Assembly (NCBI GenBank): GCA_018333995.1
Contig: JAGXSG010000028.1
Coordinates: forward strand, 104,045-168,044
Origin: Clostridiales bacterium
GTDB taxonomy: Bacteria > Actinomycetota > Coriobacteriia > Anaerosomatales > SLCP01
Reading direction: 5' to 3'
Length of the DNA: 64,000 nt
The notes under the pieces are model-generated. The model saw nothing but the letters and a program-made list of their open reading frames with translations, ran no database searches and was not told the origin of the DNA. Of this stretch, positions 45,695-53,709 are shown one piece after another (the first letter of the stretch is position 1; each line of letters begins with the position of its first letter). The position numbers and the translations under genes were made by a program.

Positions 45695-46651
45695 GTGACA
45701 GCGGGTTCGGCCACGAGCTGGGTGACGCTTGCCCTCGTTGGGGTGGCCGCCATCTGGGGCGCGACCTTCGTCATGGTCAAGGACGCCGTCGAGCGCTACC
45801 CGCTCTACGGGTTTCTCGGCCTTAGGTTCGCTATCGCGGTAGTAGCGTTCAGCGTGCTGTTTCCGCGTGCGTTTGCCCGCCTCGACCGCGGAACGGTGCA
45901 GGTTGGGTTGCTTGCGGGGGGGATGCTCACGCTTGGGTACGTGTTTCAGACGTGGGGACTGCAGGGCACGACCGCGAGCAAGGCGGCGTTCATCACCGGA
46001 ATGTTCGTCATCATCACGCCTATCATGCAGGCGGTTTTGTTGCGACGGACTCCGCGCCTGCTTACCGCCGTTGGCGCGGTGCTGGCGTTCATCGGGCTGT
46101 GGTTCCTCTCTGGTGCCGGTGGTGGAGGGTGGAACGACGGTGACACTCGTGTCTTGCTTTGCGCGGTTGCGTACTCGGCCCACATGATCGTGCTGGGGTC
46201 GCTGGGAAGAAAGCATGACGTCGGGGCGTTGACTCTCATGCAACTGATGACAGTCGCGGTGGTGTGCGGCGCGATTTCGCTTGCGACAGAAAGTCCGGGG
46301 CTTCCGCCTGACAGCGGCGTGTGGATCGCGCTCGGAGTGACCGGCGTGTTGGCCTCGGCGATCGCGTTTTGGGTGCAAACGCTTGCGCAACGCTACATCT
46401 CTCCGGCCAAGACCGCGCTCGTGCTCATTTTGGAGCCGGTGTTTGGCGGGATGTTTGGGTGGCTCGCAGGCGAGGCTATCGGGGTGGGTGGACTCGTGGG
46501 AAGCGGGTTGATTCTCACGGGGATGATACTCGCCGAGGTGGTGGGCGCGGCCGCGCACCCCCGCGAGGGTGTCGAGTTCGAGCCGAGTCTTGAGGGTATC
46601 CCGGTGCCGGTCGCGTCGCGCTTGAGCGATACGGATGCGCGGGACTTGTAA
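45695..46651 (+). CDS. EamA-family (DMT) transporter
   Basis: Ten-helix drug/metabolite-superfamily permease of 318 aa. Two EamA repeats are visible, with WGATFVMVKDAVERYP and FLGLRFAIAVVAF in the first, and AFWVQTLAQRYISPAKTALVLILEPVFGGMFGWLAGE in the second. The GTG at 45695 begins immediately after the rsfS stop. The substrate cannot be deduced; homologues export amino acids or metabolites. Confidence 0.92.
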   Translation: MTAGSATSWVTLALVGVAAIWGATFVMVKDAVERYPLYGFLGLRFAIAVVAFSVLFPRAFARLDRGTVQVGLLAGGMLTLGYVFQTWGLQGTTASKAAFITGMFVIITPIMQAVLLRRTPRLLTAVGAVLAFIGLWFLSGAGGGGWNDGDTRVLLCAVAYSAHMIVLGSLGRKHDVGALTLMQLMTVAVVCGAISLATESPGLPPDSGVWIALGVTGVLASAIAFWVQTLAQRYISPAKTALVLILEPVFGGMFGWLAGEAIGVGGLVGSGLILTGMILAEVVGAAAHPREGVEFEPSLEGIPVPVASRLSDTDARDL

Positions 46652-46684
46652 GGCGCGCTGGCCGGGCGCGCTGTGGCCGCGTTA

Positions 46685-46708
46685 CGGCAGCGGGAACGGC
46701 AGCGGGAA
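46685..46708. repeat. Perfect 12-bp tandem duplication
   Basis: CGGCAGCGGGAA occurs at 46685-46696 and at 46697-46708, directly before the tRNA-Ala promoter. It may be chance or a remnant of a strand-slippage event. Confidence 0.6.
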
Positions 46709-46711
46709 GTG

Positions 46712-46739
46712 TTGACCGTGCTTGGGTGCCTGGTATACT
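46712..46739 (+). promoter_or_regulatory. Promoter of tRNA-Ala
   Basis: TTGACC (46712-46717) and TATACT (46734-46739) are separated by 16 bases, close to the housekeeping consensus, and lie 30 bases before the tRNA. It would drive tRNA-Ala(GGC). Confidence 0.8.
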
Positions 46740-46769
46740 AGCGCCTGCCGTTCAAGCGGTATGTGATAC

Positions 46770-46845
46770 GGGGCCTTAGCTCAGCTGGGAGAGCGCATGG
46801 CTGGCAGCCATGAGGTCAGGGGTTCGATCCCCCTAGGCTCCACCA
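46770..46845 (+). tRNA. tRNA-Ala(GGC), insertion site of a mobile element
   Basis: A complete 76-nt cloverleaf with encoded CCA. Acceptor GGGGCCT (46770-46776) pairs with AGGCTCC (46835-46841) with one G-T pair. The anticodon stem is CATGG/CCATG, and loop CTGGCAG gives anticodon GGC at 46803-46805. The T arm is AGGGG-TTCGATC-CCCCT. The recombinase reading frame on the opposite strand ends inside this gene at 46781. Confidence 0.98.
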
Positions 46846-48679
46846 AAAGTGTCTTAACTGAACCATGTGCCAAGAAAGACGCCATTGAACGGCGTGCACG
46901 ACGGTTCAGTGATGGTTTCGCAGGAAGCCCACTCTCAGCAGTGGGCTTCTTTGCATTCTCGGCCGACTGACCCTCGATCGCTGTTCGCAAGTCGGCACCG
47001 AGGAGTGTATCGAACGGTGGCGCGAGGTCGGGATCGATCGAGCTGTCAGCGTGCACCAACACCCGCCTGAAGAAGACGACGTTGAAGCGCTTCTTGATGC
47101 TGTCGGGTGCCAGGCGGTAGGCGCGCCCGCAATCCTCGGCGAGATCGAGTGCTGTCGTCAGATTGCTCTGGATCGTCTCGAAGCGGACGGCCGAGGAGTC
47201 CAACTTGGCTTGAACCTCGGTGAGCCTCGCCCTCAACCGTTCCTGCTCACTTGCGAGAAGATCCAACGGAATGGCACCAGCGTAGTGAGCCTCCATGAGC
47301 TTCTTGCGTTCCCTTTCCAGCTTCTCGCGCTCGCGATGGAGTGACTTCAGTTCCAGCTCCGCATCATCCTGGGCGGCGCGCAGTTCCTCGCCGAGCATGT
47401 TCTCAACGGCCGCGCGAAACTCGGGCTTGAGCGCGACGCGCGCATAGAAGGCCTCAAGCTGCTCCTCAACCTCGTAGATCAGCACAGCCTTCTGTGTGCA
47501 GCTGCTGCGATCCCTCTGGCGCCCAAGACACACGAAGTACTCATAGACTTCACCAGATCGCGACGTGGGCTTCTGAATGCCGAGGCGCTCACCGCACTCC
47601 GCGCAATACACTGTGCCCTTGAGGAAGTGCGGGTGTCTGCGCGTTCGTTCACCGTGCATATGACTGGCGAGCACGTCTTGGACTATCTGCCACGTCTTGT
47701 CGTCAACGAGTGGTTCGTGCTTTCCGGGGTGCAGTGCGCCCTGGAATGTAACCAGCCCGGTGTAGTAGGGGTTCACCAGAAGCTTGTTGAGCTTCTTGGC
47801 GTCCACTGGCCTAGAGGGGACTCGCGGTGTGGCCAAGGTCGTCAGTCCTCGATCGGCAACGTGTTCCGCGAGTGTGGCGATGGTCCATTCGCCGGTCGCG
47901 TACAGTGCGAATGCCTCCTTGACTAGGGGTGCTCGCTCTTCGTCGACAACCACAGTGCGTACTTCACGTCCATCGCTGTCAACGGTCCTGATGTTCCGGT
48001 AGCCAAGTGGCACCTTGCTTACCGTCCCACCGTTGCGGACCTTCTGACTCATGCCCTTGACGACCTCATTGGCGAGATTGCGTGAGTAGAACTCGGCGAT
48101 GGACGACATGATGCCGTGCAGCAACATGCCGGATGGCGTCTCGTCGATGCTCTCGGTTGTCGAGACCAGCCGAACGCCCGCTTTGCTGAGGGCCTTGTTT
48201 ATCTCGACGTCGTCCTCACGGTTGCGTGCCAGTCGGTCGACCTTGTGGACGATGACGTAGTCGACTTCGTTCTCGGCGACATACTCGAGCATGTTCTGCA
48301 GCTCGGGTCGGTTGACTGATTTCGCGGATGCCCCACGATCGACAAACTCCTTGACTACTATAGCCCCGAGCGACGCGGCCTTACGTTTGTTGGCCTCGCG
48401 CTGGGCCGGAATGGAGAAGCCCTCAGCTTCGCCGCCTCGGTGGGCCTGATCGCGCGTCGATACGCGCAAGTAGGAAACGGCGGCTTTCGGGACGAGACTC
48501 TGGGCGAATGCGTCCGCGAATGGTGCTGACATCGTTGCTGCTAGTGGGTTCATTGCGTTAGGTACCTCGCTTACTTCCTTCCATGTGTACCTCTGATTGC
48601 CCACGTCAGCAAGGGCATTCTCGCCGTCACCCCCGTACATATTCTGACCTGCGGTGTTGTCGAAATCGCTACGCTCCAT
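46781..48679 (-). CDS. Large serine recombinase, 3' end inside tRNA-Ala
   Basis: A 632-aa large serine integrase. The resolvase domain starts near residue 68: VSYLRVSTRD with nucleophile Ser74, and DRLARN for the arginine-rich active site. A Recombinase domain follows (~230-340), then a zinc ribbon CAECGERL...CLGRQRDRSSC near 365-400 and a coiled coil (~430-500). Residues ~1-60 are an unusual N-terminal extension. The last ~20 codons, ending LVEPRGIEPLTSW and then LPAMRSPS, are antisense tRNA sequence, so the stop comes from the host side. It probably integrates and excises the element. Its ATG overlaps the upstream stop by 11 bases. Confidence 0.9.
   Translation of the reverse strand: MERSDFDNTAGQNMYGGDGENALADVGNQRYTWKEVSEVPNAMNPLAATMSAPFADAFAQSLVPKAAVSYLRVSTRDQAHRGGEAEGFSIPAQREANKRKAASLGAIVVKEFVDRGASAKSVNRPELQNMLEYVAENEVDYVIVHKVDRLARNREDDVEINKALSKAGVRLVSTTESIDETPSGMLLHGIMSSIAEFYSRNLANEVVKGMSQKVRNGGTVSKVPLGYRNIRTVDSDGREVRTVVVDEERAPLVKEAFALYATGEWTIATLAEHVADRGLTTLATPRVPSRPVDAKKLNKLLVNPYYTGLVTFQGALHPGKHEPLVDDKTWQIVQDVLASHMHGERTRRHPHFLKGTVYCAECGERLGIQKPTSRSGEVYEYFVCLGRQRDRSSCTQKAVLIYEVEEQLEAFYARVALKPEFRAAVENMLGEELRAAQDDAELELKSLHREREKLERERKKLMEAHYAGAIPLDLLASEQERLRARLTEVQAKLDSSAVRFETIQSNLTTALDLAEDCGRAYRLAPDSIKKRFNVVFFRRVLVHADSSIDPDLAPPFDTLLGADLRTAIEGQSAENAKKPTAESGLPAKPSLNRRARRSMASFLAHGSVKTLLVEPRGIEPLTSWLPAMRSPS
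46858..46919. other. Nested inverted repeats beside the tRNA, possible attachment-site arm
   Basis: CTGAACC (46858-46864) is mirrored by GGTTCAG (46913-46919). Inside, ACGCC (46879-46883) pairs with GGCGT (46891-46895). They lie 13-75 bases past the tRNA end and inside the recombinase coding sequence. They could bind the recombinase as an attL arm, or stop tRNA transcription. The crossover point itself is not identifiable without the right end. Confidence 0.35.
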
Positions 48680-49511
48680 GGCCAGTCTCCTGTGGGCCGA
48701 TTCCGGCCTTGATCAGTGAGGGCAGATCATCGATCTGAACGACCGCGTAGAGGTCTCTGCTGAGGCCGGGCGTCCTGGTAATGTGACTCCGCAGAGTGTT
48801 GGTGCGCTTGGCATCCGGGGTGATCCACACGACCGCAGGGAACACCCCGATGCGCTTCCGCTCGGCGCCGGTCTCGCGGTAAGCCTCGTATCTGAGGCAA
48901 GCTCGAACGACCCGAGAAGGCGGTTCGGTACTGCGGTCAATCTCAAGAAACCAGTGATCTTCGTACTGACCGCACATCGTCACTAGCGAGAGATCCGGCT
49001 TCAAGTGGACCACGCCGCCGTGTCTGCCGCTGTATGCCCTCCAGCAGTCCGGTTCGCGCAGCAACTCGACTATAGAGAAGTTGCCGCCTCTGTCGGCCTC
49101 TGACAGCCTCAGGCAGACCTCAGCGACGGCCAAAGTGTGCTCGAGAAAGCTGGTCGTCGGCTCATGCGCTCTGTACCGCGCTGGAAACCCATCCGTCTCA
49201 TGAGCAGTCCGGAGCAAACGGGCACCGGCCTCAGTGAGGGTCCAGACGTGGGAGCCGGACCCAGCTCGCACGCCGCCGACCCGCCTATCTAAGTGAAGGA
49301 CGAGTCCAAGGTCCGCCAGTCTTGCCAGTGACCGATTCGTGGCGCGGATGGCGGCTGTGTCGGTGGCATGGTCGGCAAAGTGATGTCTGCGGACTTGATG
49401 CGACGTCAGGAACCGGTTCTTCGCTACTTCCTCGATCACACCCATGTCTCGCTCAGACAGCTGGCTCCGTATTGCCTGGAGCCGCCCGCGACTCACTCGT
49501 GGGCGGCTCAT
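48669..49511 (-). CDS. Replication-relaxation family protein
   Basis: A 280-aa protein with a winged-helix-like N-terminus (VIEEVAKNRFLTSHQVRRHHF, RSLARLADLGLVLHLDRRVGG) and the Replic_Relax C-terminal part: PTTSFLEHTLAVAEVCLRL, LKPDLSLV and a WFLEIDRSTEP segment. Such proteins occur next to coupling ATPases on actinobacterial plasmids and integrated elements, where they are thought to act in replication or relaxation. The ATG at 49511 follows GGGAGG; an extra 12-codon lead from 49547 is less likely. It overlaps the recombinase start. Confidence 0.85.
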   Translation of the reverse strand: MSRPRVSRGRLQAIRSQLSERDMGVIEEVAKNRFLTSHQVRRHHFADHATDTAAIRATNRSLARLADLGLVLHLDRRVGGVRAGSGSHVWTLTEAGARLLRTAHETDGFPARYRAHEPTTSFLEHTLAVAEVCLRLSEADRGGNFSIVELLREPDCWRAYSGRHGGVVHLKPDLSLVTMCGQYEDHWFLEIDRSTEPPSRVVRACLRYEAYRETGAERKRIGVFPAVVWITPDAKRTNTLRSHITRTPGLSRDLYAVVQIDDLPSLIKAGIGPQETGHGA

Positions 49512-49650
49512 CGCTCGGCCTCCCGGCGGTAGGAAGAAGGACGCCACCAGTAGTGGGGGACAGTCTTATCCCTTGCCGGCCCCATGGACGCCCGTGAGCC
49601 GCGACTATCGGCCATCGTCTTCGACACGACTGGTCGCCCGACAGGACAGC
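49512..49650. other. 139-bp gap within the mobile-element gene block
   Basis: This stretch lies between the coupling ATPase stop and the replication-relaxation start. I see no protein-like frame and no clear terminator or promoter in it. Confidence 0.4.
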
Positions 49651-51810
49651 TCATGACGACCTCCTCAAGCGACGACCGACCGCCTCAGTCGCCTCGTTAG
49701 CAGGCTTAGATTCATGACCGAGTCCGATTGCCTCGATGACAGCTGCTTCAACCTCTGCGGCTGGACTGCCGTAGGCCTCAGCGCTGGCAGCACGCAGATG
49801 CTCCGGGTTGCTGATTGGCCGACTGGCCGCGAGAGTCTTGCCTGAGATCCAGCCGGTGGAATGACCACCATGCATGAGATGGGCGTAGACGCCGAAGCGC
49901 GGCAGCAACATGAAGTCCCGGACCTCAAGCTCCGGAGCCATCGCCGCCATGTCGTGGGCGTCACCGGCATTGAGTCCAAAGACGATCTTGTTACGCGCAT
50001 TGGCGTCGACTCCAGCCCGCAGACTCGCTGGCAGCTGATTGCGATACTGGTGTGCCAATGTGAAGCCGACGCCAAGTCCACGTGCCTGCGACAGCGCATC
50101 AGCCAGATCGGTCGGTAGCGTCAGGTAGTCCTGGACCTCATCGATGAACACGCTGACGATGTAGCGGCGCTCTGGAGAGAGGGTGGCGCGCGACAGTATG
50201 AGGGGCCAGAGCTGCGCCACGACGAGTGAACCGAGCAAGCGCGCACCCTCTGAGCCGATCAGACCCTTGTTGAGCGACACCAGCACGATCTTGCGCTTCG
50301 AGAATAGGTCGCTCATGTCGAACTTCGGTTCGGTCTGTCCAAGCACTGCTCTTAGGGCGGGGCGAAGCAGGAACTGGCGGAGCTTGTTCAGGACCGGCGC
50401 GATCGCTTGATCGCGTTGCGCTGGGCTCATCGCCTCGAACGCATTCCAGAATGGCTCGAGGCCAACCGGGTCAGATAGGTGCGTGGTCAGGCTTCGGCGG
50501 AAGCGAGCATCGGTCAGTAATGATGGCAACCAGACCAGAGTGGAGTTCGGCGTCTGGGCCAGCGTCAGCAGTGCTCCGGTCAGGATGTCTTGAGTGCGCG
50601 GACCCCATGAGTCGGCATAGAGTTCTTTCAGGACGGCGAGGATGCCGTCAGCTACGAGCGAAGGGTTCTGTCGCTTGCTCACAAGTGGGTTGAGCCCGAC
50701 CGGGCATTTGTCGGCCGGATCGATGACGACGACATCGCGTTGACGGGACTCCGGAACGCGGGCGAGAATCTCCGTCGTGAGATCGCTCTTCGGATCAATG
50801 ACCAGCACGCCGCGTCCGGCTTGGATGTCAGCCATGATCAGGCTGAGCATGGCATTGCTCTTACCCGAGCCGGTCGGCCCGAGTAGCACGGTGTGCTGCA
50901 AGGAGTCGTGAGCCGAGATGCCGAGCTTCACTGTCTCTCCGGCAGCGCTGGAAACAGCAAACGTTCTGTCCGAGTCCTTCAGTTTCAGCGGCGGCGGCAT
51001 CGACTTCGGATGCACACCACCAATGCCCGGCAGCGTGCCTTCCCCGAGTGGCCAGCCCATTAGTGAGACGAGCTCTGGCGCGGAGAGGGTCAGTGGCCAC
51101 CGCCACGGGCCACTAGCCGCCTGCACTGCTCGTGGGGCCTCAGGACTGATGTGTAGCCTCACCCCTGCGGCCTCGGCCACCTTGAGGCTGGCGTATAGGC
51201 TGGTCAGCAACTGACGAGCCCTGCCTGCGGTCTCTGCCCGAACCCCGAGACGGATGGTGGTCTTGAAGGCATGCGAGTGTGCACGGACCTTCATGCTGGA
51301 CTTGATTTCAGGTGACACGGGGCGTTCTCCGAACAGAAGCAGGCCCCACCATGTGCTGCGCGGGTCGGCTGTTCGGTCGGAGAGCATATGCGGTTGAATG
51401 CGCGGCCCTAAGACAACCTGGAGTACGAGTTCCTCGTGATCCTTCTTGGCTGCAGCAAAGCCAGCCAGCACCGATCTCACTGCCGCCAGCACGCGATCGG
51501 TCGACAGCGCCAGCGATGGGTGCGTCATGCGCACCTTAGCCGCGATACTCGGGGTGTGACGCGGCACGTCTTGGCAGAAACGCGCGCCTTCGACATGAGT
51601 CGGCAGCAGGTTCGCGACGGCGTGCACCTTGTCGGGTGCACATCCCACGAGGTAGTGGACCTTGCGCGAGTTACCACGAACCTCGAAGACGACATGCCCT
51701 ACCGTGTGATCGGAGGCTAGTCGGGTGAGTAGTTCCAGGGCGGCCTCCGGCTCGAACGGACGGGGCCATGTGACACCCCGCCAGACGAGGGCTTTCCTAC
51801 GCGCCAGCAT
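49651..51810 (-). CDS. TraG/VirD4-like DNA-coupling ATPase
   Basis: A 719-aa P-loop ATPase. The N-terminal ~290 residues form a region typical of actinobacterial conjugation-type ATPases without membrane helices. Walker A GPTGSGKSN is near residue 314, with IDPKSDLTTEIL following; Walker B is VSVFIDEVQDYLTLP near 565, and a late LAHQYRNQLPASLRAGVDANARNKIVFGL segment is a TraG/VirD4 hallmark. It probably moves DNA in conjugative transfer or partitions the element. Absence of VirB-type channel genes in view suggests a mobilisable or minimal-transfer element. Confidence 0.88.
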   Translation of the reverse strand: MLARRKALVWRGVTWPRPFEPEAALELLTRLASDHTVGHVVFEVRGNSRKVHYLVGCAPDKVHAVANLLPTHVEGARFCQDVPRHTPSIAAKVRMTHPSLALSTDRVLAAVRSVLAGFAAAKKDHEELVLQVVLGPRIQPHMLSDRTADPRSTWWGLLLFGERPVSPEIKSSMKVRAHSHAFKTTIRLGVRAETAGRARQLLTSLYASLKVAEAAGVRLHISPEAPRAVQAASGPWRWPLTLSAPELVSLMGWPLGEGTLPGIGGVHPKSMPPPLKLKDSDRTFAVSSAAGETVKLGISAHDSLQHTVLLGPTGSGKSNAMLSLIMADIQAGRGVLVIDPKSDLTTEILARVPESRQRDVVVIDPADKCPVGLNPLVSKRQNPSLVADGILAVLKELYADSWGPRTQDILTGALLTLAQTPNSTLVWLPSLLTDARFRRSLTTHLSDPVGLEPFWNAFEAMSPAQRDQAIAPVLNKLRQFLLRPALRAVLGQTEPKFDMSDLFSKRKIVLVSLNKGLIGSEGARLLGSLVVAQLWPLILSRATLSPERRYIVSVFIDEVQDYLTLPTDLADALSQARGLGVGFTLAHQYRNQLPASLRAGVDANARNKIVFGLNAGDAHDMAAMAPELEVRDFMLLPRFGVYAHLMHGGHSTGWISGKTLAASRPISNPEHLRAASAEAYGSPAAEVEAAVIEAIGLGHESKPANEATEAVGRRLRRSS

Positions 51811-51997
51811 CGTCGGCCTCCTTGGTATGTGACTCGACGTGATCGGCCTGGGCCTGAGCCTCTTCCGCCGCTTGGTGCAGCGCCAAGGCGAGGAAGGCGC
51901 GCGACAGCTTACGAGCGTCGAGATCCTCGTTCATCTCTGGTTCAATCCAGACGCGGTTCGATCGCATCGGGCGGCCTCTGCGTCTATGGTTGCTCAT
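51797..51997 (-). CDS. Small basic-acidic protein of the mobile element
   Basis: A 66-aa protein, N-terminus basic (RRRGRPMRSNRVWIEP), C-terminus acidic and helical. It overlaps the ATPase start by 14 bases. AAGGAGGTG lies 6-14 bases before the ATG at 51997, a very strong ribosome-binding site. No known domain; the basic part could bind DNA. Confidence 0.7.
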   Translation of the reverse strand: MSNHRRRGRPMRSNRVWIEPEMNEDLDARKLSRAFLALALHQAAEEAQAQADHVESHTKEADDAGA

Positions 51998-52070
51998 GAC
52001 GCTGCACCTCCTTCCAAATCACCAACGGTCACTCCGGCACTTCTCAACGACGTACCGCCGATCGTTCGCA

Positions 52071-52268
52071 TCAGCTGCGGAAGTACCACCACCTTGCGAG
52101 TAGCCAGACGGCCAAGATGACGACGGCCGCGATCGCTAGGACCACCCAGATCTTCAGCAGGATCTGAACGCTGAGCCACAACACGAGGGTCACTCCAAGG
52201 AGACTCAACGAAGCGGACCAGAGTCTCTTCAGCATCGAGTCGCTCGATTCGTTCGACATCTTGCTCAC
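52071..52268 (-). CDS. Small two-helix membrane protein
   Basis: A 65-aa protein with a polar N-terminus and two hydrophobic stretches, LWSASLSLLGVTLVLWLSVQIL and VVLAIAAVVILAVWLLARWW split by a few residues. It starts with GTG at 52268, or ATG at 52259, after GGAGG. Its stop lies about 70 bases before the next gene. The role in the element is unknown; it may help transfer-complex assembly. Confidence 0.65.
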   Translation of the reverse strand: MSKMSNESSDSMLKRLWSASLSLLGVTLVLWLSVQILLKIWVVLAIAAVVILAVWLLARWWYFRS

Positions 52269-52277
52269 CGGCCTCCA

Positions 52278-52841
52278 TCACACACCCTCCGGTAGTGCAC
52301 GGCTTGGGACCGGGTAGCCGGGAATGTCGAGGTCGGAGTCGATCTCGTTGCCCCAAGCGTCCCAGCCATGGCGGCGACGGCGGGCGAAGATCTCGAGGTA
52401 GGGACCGGGCGAGACGCGCTCCACGATGTCGTAGAGTTCTTCTGGCTTGTGGCTGTGGTCCTGCAGCGGTGCGAACATCCACGTCGGCTGACCACGGAAG
52501 CGGACTGCAACATCCTTGGACTTGCCGCGTGTGCCGAGTAGGACCGTCTCGCTACTGTTGCGCAGGTAATTGCCCAGGGTGAAGCGCGGCTTACACCAGT
52601 GCAGGGGACTGCGAACCGTGTAGCCCCAGCCTTCGAGCACGTCGTAGCCGTCCCTCAACGTGGCATTCGTGGTCCAGAGCCAGATGTGGCTGCCCTCGGG
52701 GTTCATCAGGTCGGCGATCGGCATAGCCTTGATCGCGTCAAGGGTCATAAGGTTGTAGTGGCGCTCAGCGCCGAGTGAGCCGGTCTGTCCACGCATCCAT
52801 GGCGGGTCGATGATCGCGGCTCCGTATGTCTTCTTGGTCAT
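52278..52841 (-). CDS. MT-A70 family adenine methyltransferase
   Basis: A 187-aa SAM-dependent methyltransferase. The catalytic motif AAIIDPPWMRGQ (DPPW) near residue 8-18 is intact, with GSHIWLWTTNATLRDGYDVLEGWGY and an ending EIFARRRRHGWDAWGNE motif typical of phage and element-borne MT-A70 proteins. The ATG at 52841 follows AAAGGAGG by 6 bases. It probably makes N6-methyladenine in element DNA, possibly to avoid host restriction. No cognate nuclease adjoins it on this strand. Confidence 0.9.
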   Translation of the reverse strand: MTKKTYGAAIIDPPWMRGQTGSLGAERHYNLMTLDAIKAMPIADLMNPEGSHIWLWTTNATLRDGYDVLEGWGYTVRSPLHWCKPRFTLGNYLRNSSETVLLGTRGKSKDVAVRFRGQPTWMFAPLQDHSHKPEELYDIVERVSPGPYLEIFARRRRHGWDAWGNEIDSDLDIPGYPVPSRALPEGV

Positions 52842-52940
52842 AGGAAACCTCCTTTCGTTTACGCGGCGGGCGAACTGAAACCGGCCCGCCGTTCGCATCT
52901 AGTGCACACCCATTCGTGGCAAAAGCACAGGTCAGAGGTA

Positions 52941-52952
52941 CCGACTAGTCGG
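52941..52952. promoter_or_regulatory. 12-bp perfect palindrome upstream of the MT-A70 gene
   Basis: CCGACTAGTCGG is fully self-complementary and lies about 100 bases upstream of the MT-A70 start in the gap 52842-53032. It may be an operator for a small dimeric regulator, but could be chance. Confidence 0.35.
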
Positions 52953-53032
52953 AGCGATGGGACAGGTTGGCATAAGCGGTATACGCACGATTAGTGGAAA
53001 CGTCAGCCGTTGTAGTGGAATAGACAACGTTC

Positions 53033-53326
53033 CTACTCGATGTAGCTGTCGAGCTCCTTGCGCTGCGCCTCGAGTGCGGCCCGCAGCATTGCCTGGCAAG
53101 TCTCGTGGGCCATGGCGTTGATCTCTCGTGTGCGCTGCATGACGGCGGCTTGCTGGCGCACACGCTGCTCGGCCTCGAACTTGCCAAGCCGTCGTCGCAT
53201 TGCCGCCTGCTCCAGCGCCCTTGATTCGCGCAGGCCTTCATTCGCCTGACGTGCTAGATCGCAGAGGAAGATCAGGCCCACGATGACGATGAGGAACCAC
53301 CAGATGGGATGCATTGCCGTCACCAC
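53033..53326 (-). CDS. Small membrane-anchored coiled-coil protein
   Basis: A 97-aa protein: one N-terminal membrane helix (WWFLIVIVGLIFLCDLA), then a charged helical, coiled-coil stretch (~25-95, EQAAMRRRLGKFEAEQRVRQQAAVMQR). GTG at 53326 overlaps the preceding stop; ATG at 53314 is an alternative. It is probably co-transcribed with the next entry. The function is unknown. Confidence 0.65.
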   Translation of the reverse strand: MVTAMHPIWWFLIVIVGLIFLCDLARQANEGLRESRALEQAAMRRRLGKFEAEQRVRQQAAVMQRTREINAMAHETCQAMLRAALEAQRKELDSYIE

Positions 53327-53625
53327 GCCATGATTGCCTTGGAGGCACCGATGCCGTAGGCCATGCTGAGCGCCCTCAGGTTGTCCTCGGCCATGGGCGC
53401 CATCTCGATCAGGGTCTCGTGGGCCATGCCTACCGTGGCCGCGCCCATCATGGCGGCTTGGGCGATCTGCGCCCGTCCTTCCTCGCGCTGGCAGGCGATG
53501 ATGGTGCGCTTGGCCATCAGTTCAACCTCACGCCGAGTGTGGCGCTGTGTCGAGCGCGACATGTGATCGAGCATTTGAATCGCTTGTCCGTTACCCTGAA
53601 GAGCCAAGCCAGTTTGGTCAGACAT
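53320..53625 (-). CDS. Small helical protein of the mobile element
   Basis: A 101-aa protein, mainly helical and Met/Ala-rich (MAKRTIIACQREEGRAQIAQAAMMGAATVG), with no known domain. GAAAGG stands upstream of the ATG at 53625. It overlaps the downstream membrane-protein start by 7 bases. It heads the minus-strand block, divergent from the 432-aa gene. Confidence 0.6.
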   Translation of the reverse strand: MSDQTGLALQGNGQAIQMLDHMSRSTQRHTRREVELMAKRTIIACQREEGRAQIAQAAMMGAATVGMAHETLIEMAPMAEDNLRALSMAYGIGASKAIMAW

Positions 53626-53709
53626 CTCGCATCCTTTCTCGAAGAAGGAGGTCCAGACGCTTCGGTTGCGTCTGGCTGTATCTGACCGCAGAAGCGCGTA
53701 GGAGAGATA

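Noticed and set aside
45263..46558. 431-aa minus-strand frame
   Set aside because: Antisense to rsfS and the EamA transporter gene, rich in Arg/His/Gln; an artefact of high GC.
46781..46845. Recombinase C-terminal residues encoded antisense to tRNA-Ala
   Set aside because: The EPRGIEPLTSW-type sequence is a known by-product of reading tRNA genes in reverse; I do not treat it as a functional domain, only as the end of the frame.
51994..52482. 162-aa minus-strand frame
   Set aside because: Covers the small membrane-protein gene and the MT-A70 3' end in another frame; Arg/Pro-rich without motifs.
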